DNA of 11,761 bases from Deltaproteobacteria bacterium (lineage in GTDB: Bacteria > Desulfobacterota > Binatia > Bin18), in NCBI GenBank assembly GCA_016200595.1, contig JACQEL010000630.1, positions 1 through 11,761 of the forward strand. Reading direction: 5' to 3'. Under the pieces are notes generated by a model. The model had not been told where the DNA came from, made no database searches, and worked only from the letters and a program-made list of their open reading frames with translations. Within the stretch, counting starts at the first letter, position 1. The number at the start of each line of letters is the position of its first letter. Positions 1 through 5,038 of this stretch are shown here, piece by piece. Made by a program: the position numbers and the translations under genes.

Positions 1-174
1 AAACGGATCGTGGGCGACGTCGAGTTTGCTGGGTCACAAGAGCGATCTGCGTTCATTACCCCCGTGCCCGGCGGGGTCGGTCCGGTCACGGTGTCAATGT
101 TGATGCAGAACACGGTCAAGGCGTTTAAGGCGCAGACGGCAGGAAACAACGAAGAGTTAAGAGTCAAGAGTTAA
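1..174 (+). CDS. folD: FolD C-terminus (partial, 5' end outside window)
   Basis: Bifunctional methylenetetrahydrofolate dehydrogenase / methenyltetrahydrofolate cyclohydrolase, a cytoplasmic enzyme of one-carbon metabolism. Only the last 57 codons are present. Frame 1 reads KRIVGDVEFAG and then TPVPGGVGPVTVSML, which is the conserved C-terminal FolD signature (GDVxF ... TPVPGGVGPMT). The natural end of the family is near AFKAQ. Here the frame runs on through a 7-bp tandem array and ends EELRVKS, with the stop codon TAA (172-174) itself formed by the array. The gene converges on the PDZ gene on the other strand, 46 bp away. Recognition of the family is firm; the odd tail is seen directly, and its effect on the enzyme is unknown. 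Confidence 0.93.
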   Translation, partial: KRIVGDVEFAGSQERSAFITPVPGGVGPVTVSMLMQNTVKAFKAQTAGNNEELRVKS

Positions 175-217
175 GAGTTTTTTTCATTCTTCACTCTTCA
201 TTTTTCACTCTTCACTA
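151..217. repeat. Pair of inverted 7-bp tandem arrays between convergent folD and PDZ gene
   Basis: Positions 151-178 are four head-to-tail 7-mers of the form NAAGAGT. Positions 183-217 are five 7-mers of the form TTCAYTC, which is the same unit on the opposite strand. A run of seven T (178-184) lies between them. The two arrays can pair with each other in RNA from either strand, so they may act as a shared bidirectional terminator for the two convergent genes; that role is inferred. The first array is translated as the folD tail, and the second ends 3 nt before the PDZ stop codon. Confidence 0.85.
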
Positions 218-220
218 TCT

Positions 221-940
221 CTACGACGGTTCTTCTTCAAGCTGAACCGTAATCTGCAGCGGTTTCCCGCCGCGCATGATCGAGAAGGACACCGTCTCAC
301 CAGGCTGATAACGGCGCATTTCTTCGCTGAACTCTTGCGCGTCGCGAATCTGGTGATCTCCCACGGACACGATTAAGTCCCCAGGAGATTGACGGCTGGT
401 ATAGAGGTCGTGCGCAATCGCCAGAGGAATGGCAAAAGGGCCAACCGGAGACATGGCCAAAATCACGATCGCCGCTTTCACCAGATCGTTGGAATGACTC
501 CCCGGAGTATTCACCCCGCGAAATCCCGCCCGGTCGGCGGGACTGCCTTGCACGACGTCCAGCACCTTGACGCCGGGTTGTCCCTCCTCAGCCGTGGCAT
601 ACAGTACCCCAAGATAATTGCGTTTCACGGCAATAGGCATAGACAGGTCTGGCCGTAAGCCGTCATCCTGAGGATCACCCACGCCAAGGGCGCGCTCGTT
701 GGCTGGAGGCAAGGACCCGGGTGGTGGGGCAGCGACCTCTGGCGCCGTCAACTCCTGCGGCGCGATCTCAAGCACCTGCGGTGCGCCAACTGCACGTCCC
801 TGCCGGTTCTCCGACGGAGTTGGGACAGCGTTCCCCGTCGGGGATGATACGGAGTGCCTCTCTTGCGCAGAGAGCAGAGCCGGCCACGCAGAGAGTAAGG
901 CAACCACTAAAAGCCAAAAAGCTGAGTGAAGAGCTTTCAC
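221..940 (-). CDS. Exported PDZ-domain protein with an interrupted PDZ fold
   Basis: 239 residues. Residues 1-25 form a Sec signal peptide (hydrophobic core LLVVALL, cleavage likely after LLSA), so the product is probably periplasmic. Residues 26-105 are a low-complexity Pro/Ala/Glu-rich linker. A PDZ domain of the DegP/HtrA type occupies about 107-235: NYLGVL, then VVQGSPADRAGFRG, then PGDLIVSVGDHQI, then a strand ending in ITVQLEE. Between AGFRG and PGDLIVSV, which are adjacent in ordinary PDZ domains, about 44 residues are inserted (142-185), with a hydrophobic stretch (AAIVILAMSPVGPFAIPLAIA). There is no protease domain. The start is GTG at 938-940, chosen because GGAGG lies 7 nt upstream and the signal peptide begins there. 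It lies 191 bp downstream of the peroxiredoxin gene on the same strand but has its own candidate promoter. Partner and substrate are unknown. Confidence 0.85.
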   Translation of the reverse strand: MKALHSAFWLLVVALLSAWPALLSAQERHSVSSPTGNAVPTPSENRQGRAVGAPQVLEIAPQELTAPEVAAPPPGSLPPANERALGVGDPQDDGLRPDLSMPIAVKRNYLGVLYATAEEGQPGVKVLDVVQGSPADRAGFRGVNTPGSHSNDLVKAAIVILAMSPVGPFAIPLAIAHDLYTSRQSPGDLIVSVGDHQIRDAQEFSEEMRRYQPGETVSFSIMRGGKPLQITVQLEEEPS

Positions 941-981
941 CTCACGCCTCCTTCTCCCTGGAGAATTTCGCTAAGGGCCTT

Positions 982-1010
982 ATTATCCATCTCGCCGACA
1001 AAGAGCGCAA
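982..1010 (-). promoter_or_regulatory. Candidate sigma-70 promoter for the PDZ gene
   Basis: On the minus strand TTGCGC (1005-1010) and GATAAT (982-987) are separated by 17 bp. The -10 matches 5 of 6 consensus bases and the -35 matches 3 of 6. Transcription would start near 975, giving a leader of about 35 nt before the GTG start at 940. The stretch 941-1102 otherwise holds no gene or structure I recognise. Confidence 0.4.
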
Positions 1011-1102
1011 GCCAACAAGCTCACAGGACTGAGGGAAATTGAGGCATGGAAAGATTGAACCCATAAGGCAATGGGACCATGAAAAAATGGATCAATGCTT
1101 AG

Positions 1103-1137
1103 CTCAGTCCTCAGCACTCCTACCTCAGTCCTTACTT
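1103..1137. repeat. 7-bp tandem array over the peroxiredoxin stop codon
   Basis: Five consecutive 7-mers of the form CTCAGTC (with variants CTCAGCA, CTCCTAC, CTTACTT). The TAA stop of the minus-strand peroxiredoxin gene (1132-1134) lies inside the last unit. A looser trace of a related unit (GGACTGA) sits at about 1026-1032. Confidence 0.75.
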
Positions 1138-1659
1138 CAGTTCGGCGAGGGCGTGTTCCAATTCTGGTGCCGGGAGAATCTCGCTCGGCTTCTCCATCAC
1201 CTTTTTGAAGCGGACGACTCCCTGCTTGTCGATGATAAAGTAGGCACGGTTGCTGAGCCGCTTATCTTTATCCAACCAACCCGAATAGTTGGCAATGACA
1301 TCCGGTGCATCAAAAGCACTCAACAGCGGGTAGTCAAGCTTAATTTGTTGCGCGAAGACTTTTTGCGAAGCCCCGTGGTTCGTGCTGATCCCCAAAACCT
1401 TGGCATTCAGCTTCTTTTGGGTTTCCTCCTGCCCGGAGGAAAGCTGCATGGTTCATCCTGGGGTGAAGTCGAGAATATAAAAGAGCAAGACCACGTTCTC
1501 TTTGCCTTTGAAATCCTTGAGGCACACCTTCTCTCCCTGACTGGACGGGAGGCAAAAATCCGGAGCTGGGCTGCCAACTTCAGCCGCGGCGAAAGCGCCA
1601 CCGGCAAAAGTGAGCGTCAGCAATCCCACAGCTAAGAGGTTGCACCATACGTTTCGCAT
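1132..1659 (-). CDS. Exported selenocysteine-containing peroxiredoxin (AhpC/TSA, BCP-like), UGA read as Sec
   Basis: A single 175-residue frame with one internal UGA (1453-1455, codon 69). Residues 1-24 are a signal peptide ending AFA, so the product should act in the periplasm, reducing peroxides. The thioredoxin-like peroxiredoxin fold follows: GSPAPDF (29-35), KDFKGK, VVLLFYILDFTPG (56-68), then UGA, then T, then VLGIST (88-93), YPLLSAFD, and R138 in RAYFIID. In the family TPG is followed by the peroxidatic Cys and Thr (TPGCT), so UGA replaces precisely that Cys. A SECIS-like stem-loop lies just downstream. The Pro of the usual PxxxTxxC motif is Ile62. The resolving-Cys site of BCP (+5) is Ser; Cys36 and Cys46 are the only other cysteines of the mature protein. 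ATG start at 1657-1659 with AAAGGAA upstream. The alternative is a pseudogene with a Cys-to-UGA mutation, judged less likely because of the hairpin and the intact remainder of the frame. Confidence 0.85.
1422..1442 (-). promoter_or_regulatory. Candidate bacterial SECIS element
   Basis: In the mRNA (minus strand) UUUCCUCC (1442-1435) pairs perfectly with GGAGGAAA (1429-1422), enclosing the five-base loop GGGCA. The loop starts 18 nt after the UGA at 1455-1453. Known bacterial SECIS elements are coding-region hairpins placed about this far behind the UGA, with a conserved G at the start of the apical loop, which is bound by SelB; E. coli fdhF has a very similar spacing (about 17 nt). The hairpin encodes residues LSSGQEE of the peroxiredoxin. 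Confidence 0.72.
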
Positions 1660-1692
1660 CGCCGTTCCTTTCTGTCGGTTTAAGCATGCAGC

Positions 1693-1713
1693 AGTCAGCG
1701 ATCAGCACTCAGC
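1693..1713. repeat. Short 7-bp tandem array (xxTCAGC)
   Basis: Three head-to-tail 7-mers ending in TCAGC, lying 33 bp upstream of the peroxiredoxin start. With the array at 1755-1789 it fills most of the 132-bp gap between the DUF35 and peroxiredoxin genes. I found no convincing promoter in this gap, so the peroxiredoxin may be read as part of the thiolase transcript. Confidence 0.6.
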
Positions 1714-1754
1714 CAGACAAAGCAGGGGCACGGTCGATTCGGGTTTCCGTGTCT

Positions 1755-1789
1755 GAGCTGAAAGCTGAGGGCTGAGAGCTAAAAGCTTT
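1755..1789. repeat. 7-bp tandem array (xxGCTGA) at the DUF35 gene end
   Basis: Five head-to-tail 7-mers of the form RRGCTRA: GAGCTGA, AAGCTGA, GGGCTGA, GAGCTAA, AAGCTTT. The array ends 2 bp before the stop codon of the minus-strand DUF35 gene (1792-1794). Confidence 0.7.
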
Positions 1790-1791
1790 CG

Positions 1792-2199
1792 TCACGCTGG
1801 TCGAAACTTCACCAAAGTTACTTCCGGCGTGACATCGTCGAAGGCCGCCACTACCGGCATCCCGACCCGCACCTCGTGCGGCTTACAGCCAGTGATATTC
1901 GTCGTGAGATGTGGTCCTTCGGCCAGTTCGACGATGGCAATCACATAGGGCACGTCTTCCATGAAAGTGGGATGAGTCGGGGCTTCGGCGATTGTATAGG
2001 AATAGACCGTGCCTTTCCCGGAAACCTTGAGCCACTGGAGATTCGCGGACAGGCACTCCGGGCACACCTCGCGTGGATAGAAAATATGCGCGCCGCAACT
2101 GCCACACTGCTGGATCTGCAGTTCGTGGCGCTTGGCGGCTTCCCAGAATGGCACAGAGGCCACAGTCGGTCGCGGCAGAGGTTTCTTATAATCCGCCAT
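1792..2199 (-). CDS. Zn-ribbon / OB-fold (DUF35) acyl-CoA-associated protein
   Basis: 135 residues, the usual length for the family. The N-terminal helix (VPFWEAAKRHELQIQQC) leads into a rubredoxin-like zinc ribbon with CGSCG and CPEC, four Cys at about residues 32, 35, 46 and 49. An OB-fold follows (GTVYSYTIAEAPTHPTF, VPYVIAIVELAEGP, MPVVAAF). DUF35 proteins are small subunits or activators of thiolase-fold enzymes: ChsH2-type DUF35 with Ltp2 in steroid side-chain cleavage, BbsA with BbsB in toluene degradation, and the archaeal HMG-CoA synthase/thiolase complex. The partner here is clearly the thiolase-like gene directly upstream on the same strand. ATG at 2197-2199 has GAGGAG 8 nt before it. 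The identity of the acyl-CoA substrate cannot be read from the sequence. Confidence 0.92.
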   Translation of the reverse strand: MADYKKPLPRPTVASVPFWEAAKRHELQIQQCGSCGAHIFYPREVCPECLSANLQWLKVSGKGTVYSYTIAEAPTHPTFMEDVPYVIAIVELAEGPHLTTNITGCKPHEVRVGMPVVAAFDDVTPEVTLVKFRPA

Positions 2200-2223
2200 G
2201 AGATCACTCCTCTATTCTTTAGT

Positions 2224-2296
2224 CCCGAGTCCTGAGTGCCGAGTCCTGAGTCCAATTTTGATTTTCCTACTCGGCACTCAGAACTTTGCACTCAGG
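2224..2296. repeat. Two inverted 7-bp arrays between the thiolase and DUF35 genes
   Basis: Positions 2224-2251 are four 7-mers of the form CCYGAGT; 2269-2296 are four 7-mers of the form ACTCRGV on the opposite orientation. They contain a perfect 12-bp inverted repeat (2232-2243 against 2270-2281), so a hairpin with a 26-nt loop can form in the message. It sits inside the operon and may separate expression of the two cistrons or protect one part of the mRNA (inference). Confidence 0.75.
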
Positions 2297-2322
2297 ACTG
2301 ATAGCGCAGCAATAGCTGTCGC

Positions 2323-3486
2323 TTATTGAACCCCCAGCACCAAGCTGCACTGTTCGCTCATGATGCCGCCATTGCCGTTCACATAGCCGATGGTCGCATC
2401 CTTCACCTGGCGTTCACCGCCCCGGCCCATCAACTGTCGCACCCCTTCGATGACGTGGCTCATGCCGCCGGCCAGACCGGGTTGGCCAAACGAAAGCTGC
2501 CCACCATGAGTGTTACAGGGGAGATCGCCTTTGTAAGTGAGGTCATGCTCTTCAACAAACCGGCCCCCCTCACCCTTCTTGCAGAAACCGGCATCTTCCA
2601 GAGTCACGAGCACAGTGATGGTGTAGCAGTCGTACGGCTGGACGAAGTGCATGTCTTTCGGCGACACCCCTGCCATTTTAAATGCCGATTCGGCCGCAGG
2701 CTTGACCAGAGAGGTGGTGAGGCTGCGCGCGCGAGTAATGCCGCAATGCCCACCCGCCTCACCAGCACCCAAGAGATACACTGGCCGATTGGGCGCGCTT
2801 TTGGCCCGTTCAGCACTCGTCACGATGAAGGCCGCACCGCCTGTGCAGGGGCTGACAATCTCTAGTAAATGCAGGGGATCAACGATCATGCGCGAGTTGA
2901 GCACGTCGTCGATCGTGATCTCTTTGCTGCCGAACAAGGCGGTAGGATTCTTACACGCGTTCTTGCGTTGATCGACGGCGATCTTGGCCATTTGCTCAGG
3001 CTTGGTGCCAAATTCGGCCATATGGCGCCGGGCAATCAGGGCATAACCAGGATTGGCGGCAATCAGCCCGTACGGCGCGTCGAACTCGGAATCCAGGCGC
3101 GGAAAGGCTGGGGGTTTCATGCCGGTGGCTTTGGTTCCCCGGGTGTCGCCGACGACGCACAGGACGTTATTACACATCCCCGCTTCAATCGCCGCCGCCG
3201 CTCGCCATGCCATCCCCGCCGCCGAGGCGCCGCCCAGTTCAATTTGACTAAAATACCTGGGCTGCAACTGCAGATACTCGGCGACGACCGACGGCCACAG
3301 GACGCTATATTCCCCCAGCGCCCAGCCGGTCAGCAGACCATCAATGTCGTTCTTGGCCAGGCCGGCATCGCTAATAACTTCCCTCGTCACTTCGCTAATA
3401 ATGCCAAGTGGAGTCTTAGCTCCGTCTCCTTTCTGTGGGGCCATCTCGGCGAACCCGATAATCGCGGCTTTTCCTTTGATGCTCAT
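2323..3486 (-). CDS. Thiolase-fold lipid-transfer-like protein (acetyl-CoA acetyltransferase / Ltp family)
   Basis: 387 residues, full length for the SCP-x/Ltp thiolase-like family. N-terminal thiolase half: KAAIIGFAEM, DIDGLLTGWALGEY, ELGGASAAGMAWRAA. C-terminal half: VQPYDCYTITVL with LEDAGFC, then CNTHGGQLSFGQPG (His327) and YVNGNGGIMSEQ. In degradative thiolases the nucleophilic Cys follows a Glu-x-x motif; here that stretch is ELGGASAAG with no Cys, as in Ltp2-type members that act as retro-aldolases instead of thiolases. It would work with the DUF35 protein encoded next in the operon, on a CoA-linked substrate. ATG at 3484-3486 is preceded by GAGGAGGG. The exact reaction is undetermined; family assignment is firm. 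Confidence 0.9.
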   Translation of the reverse strand: MSIKGKAAIIGFAEMAPQKGDGAKTPLGIISEVTREVISDAGLAKNDIDGLLTGWALGEYSVLWPSVVAEYLQLQPRYFSQIELGGASAAGMAWRAAAAIEAGMCNNVLCVVGDTRGTKATGMKPPAFPRLDSEFDAPYGLIAANPGYALIARRHMAEFGTKPEQMAKIAVDQRKNACKNPTALFGSKEITIDDVLNSRMIVDPLHLLEIVSPCTGGAAFIVTSAERAKSAPNRPVYLLGAGEAGGHCGITRARSLTTSLVKPAAESAFKMAGVSPKDMHFVQPYDCYTITVLVTLEDAGFCKKGEGGRFVEEHDLTYKGDLPCNTHGGQLSFGQPGLAGGMSHVIEGVRQLMGRGGERQVKDATIGYVNGNGGIMSEQCSLVLGVQ

Positions 3487-3521
3487 GGTTCCCTCCTCAG
3501 TCGGGCGATACGCGTTGCCTT

Positions 3522-3551
3522 ACTCTACATCGGACGCAGCGGTTCTGTCAA
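3522..3551 (-). promoter_or_regulatory. Sigma-70-like promoter of the thiolase-DUF35 operon
   Basis: On the minus strand a perfect TTGACA (3551-3546) lies 18 bp before TAGAGT (3527-3522). Transcription would begin near 3515, about 29 nt before the thiolase ATG. The -35 box is only 28 bp from the -35 box of the divergent MFS 1 promoter, so one regulator bound between them could govern both units. Confidence 0.6.
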
Positions 3552-3579
3552 AGCAACCTGTTGGTCTTAGCCTGACCAC

Positions 3580-3608
3580 TCGACCCCCGACGCTTAGGCG
3601 TGTACAAT
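3580..3608 (+). promoter_or_regulatory. Promoter of MFS carrier 1
   Basis: TCGACC (3580-3585), 17 bp, TACAAT (3603-3608). The same two boxes with the same spacing stand at the same place in front of the paralogous MFS 2 gene, and the following leader is nearly identical, which supports selection on this region or a recent duplication that included it. Confidence 0.6.
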
Positions 3609-3644
3609 CCGTCCGCTCGCAGTACGTCCTTGGGGAGGTAGACT

Positions 3645-4925
3645 ATGGCGTCTACGGTCATGACAAAGTCCTTCCGATCTCCGCCCATCTTCTACGGCTG
3701 GTGGATGGTGCTGGTCACCGCTATTGCCTTGACCTCTGGTCCAATTCTCGTTACCGGTACGTTTGGCATCTTCATCAAACCCCTGGCCGAGACGTTTGGT
3801 TGGAGCCGCAGTGCTATCTCGTTGGGCTTTTCCATTGTCGCGGGCTTTGCTTCCCTTGCCGCGCCTATCGTCGGATTGTTCGCCGACCGGTTTGGTCCGC
3901 GCAAAGTGGTCCTGTGTGCGGCTTTGTTATTCGGGAGTGGGTTTCTGTCTTTCTTATCCCTCTCCGCCTCGATTTGGCACTTCTACGGGCTTTCTCTGTT
4001 CACTGCGCTCGGCGGGATTGGTCTCACGACTATCCCCTATGCCACGGCGATCTCGCGCTGGTTCGTGCGGCAACGGGGACTGGCCTTAGGTTTCATGGGC
4101 GTAGGGGTGTTCGTCGGGGGTATGTTCGCGCCGCCACTGGTCACCTATGTGATTGCTCATTGGGGCTGGCGCTGGGCCTATGCGACGCTCGGGTTGCTGG
4201 TGTGGAGTATCATCCTCCCGGTGGTCGGCCTGTTCCTGGTCGAGAGCCCGCAACAACTGGGCCTGCGACCTGATGGGGATACAGAAGACGCAGAGTCTCC
4301 GGTCGCCTTCACACATCATGGAACTTCCAGCCGAGATAGTACGTTTGCTGAGGCCAGGAGAACGCTGCCTTTCTGGCTTATGGCCGTCAGTTTTTCCCTG
4401 CTCAGCGCCACCATCCACGGCTGCATTACCCACCTCGCCCCCTTGCTGACCGACCAAGGACTGTCCACCCAACAGGCAGCTGCGGCCTTGATGCTCTTCT
4501 CGGCCATGGGCGCGGTCGGTCGAGTCACTACCGGTTATCTGCTTGATCGGCTTCCGCCTCGTTTGGTGGCGACCAGTTACTTCCTGGCAGTCGTGCTTGG
4601 CCTGCTGGCGGCACTGGGTAGTAGTGACGAGCGTCTAGCTTTGCTGTTTGCCGCAATGCTCGGGATAGGCTTCGGCGCCGAATCCGACCTTATGCCCTAC
4701 CTCACGGCTCGTTACTTCGGTCTGAAAGCGTTTGGCGAGATCTACGGCTGGATCTTCGGCGCATTCGCCTTTGGCGCGGTCTTCGGGCCGTTTCTCATGG
4801 GCTGGGTATTCGACACGACCGGCTCCTATCAGCTGGCCTTGCTGATCCTCATCCCGGCCACAACCCTGGGCGCCGGGCTCATGTTGCCCTTGGGCGAGCG
4901 GCAGCCCATTGTAGCAGTGTCGTGA
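3645..4925 (+). CDS. MFS transporter 1 (monocarboxylate/oxalate-formate type)
   Basis: 426 residues, 12 predicted membrane segments in two halves joined by a hydrophilic loop at about 208-240. The N-terminal half has the MFS motif A as FADRFGPRK and the MCT-like stretch ISRWFVRQRGLALG; the second half has GRVTTGYLLDR and GWVFDTTGSY. This pattern is typical of carriers for small organic acids of the MCT/OFA branch, an inner-membrane symport function. The ATG at 3645 follows GGGGAGG at 6 nt. It is divergent from the thiolase operon with shared promoter space, so the substrate may be a carboxylate feeding or leaving that pathway (inference). It is about two thirds identical by eye to MFS 2 at 8436. 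Confidence 0.9.
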   Translation: MASTVMTKSFRSPPIFYGWWMVLVTAIALTSGPILVTGTFGIFIKPLAETFGWSRSAISLGFSIVAGFASLAAPIVGLFADRFGPRKVVLCAALLFGSGFLSFLSLSASIWHFYGLSLFTALGGIGLTTIPYATAISRWFVRQRGLALGFMGVGVFVGGMFAPPLVTYVIAHWGWRWAYATLGLLVWSIILPVVGLFLVESPQQLGLRPDGDTEDAESPVAFTHHGTSSRDSTFAEARRTLPFWLMAVSFSLLSATIHGCITHLAPLLTDQGLSTQQAAAALMLFSAMGAVGRVTTGYLLDRLPPRLVATSYFLAVVLGLLAALGSSDERLALLFAAMLGIGFGAESDLMPYLTARYFGLKAFGEIYGWIFGAFAFGAVFGPFLMGWVFDTTGSYQLALLILIPATTLGAGLMLPLGERQPIVAVS

Positions 4926-5009
4926 TGAGATCGAGTCCAGAGTTCAAGCTTAGGTACGCACGGCCTCTGCTTCAGCCCGACTCAGATAAGTCAGCACTCC
5001 TGCTCTTTA

Positions 5010-5037
5010 TTCATCGTTCATCATTCATCGTTCATCG
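5010..5037. repeat. 7-bp tandem array (TTCATCG) at the cyclase gene end
   Basis: Four head-to-tail 7-mers, TTCATCG with one TTCATCA. The array ends one base before the TAA stop (5039-5041) of the minus-strand cyclase gene and lies between it and the convergent MFS 1 gene. Confidence 0.8.
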
Positions 5038-5038
5038 T

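Noticed and set aside
1039..1635. 198-residue open frame on the plus strand
   Set aside because: It is antisense to the peroxiredoxin, without ribosome binding site or family features; the minus strand carries the recognisable fold.
1132..1659. Peroxiredoxin region as two separate small genes, with re-initiation at the ATG at 1449
   Set aside because: The break would fall in the active site, neither half would fold alone, and UGA with hairpin fits Sec insertion better. A weak AGGA before the ATG makes low-level re-initiation possible but not the main reading.
3344..4273. 309-residue plus-strand frame overlapping the thiolase start and MFS 1
   Set aside because: It lies out of frame with MFS 1, which has 12 membrane segments and a strong ribosome binding site; the longer frame has no family features.
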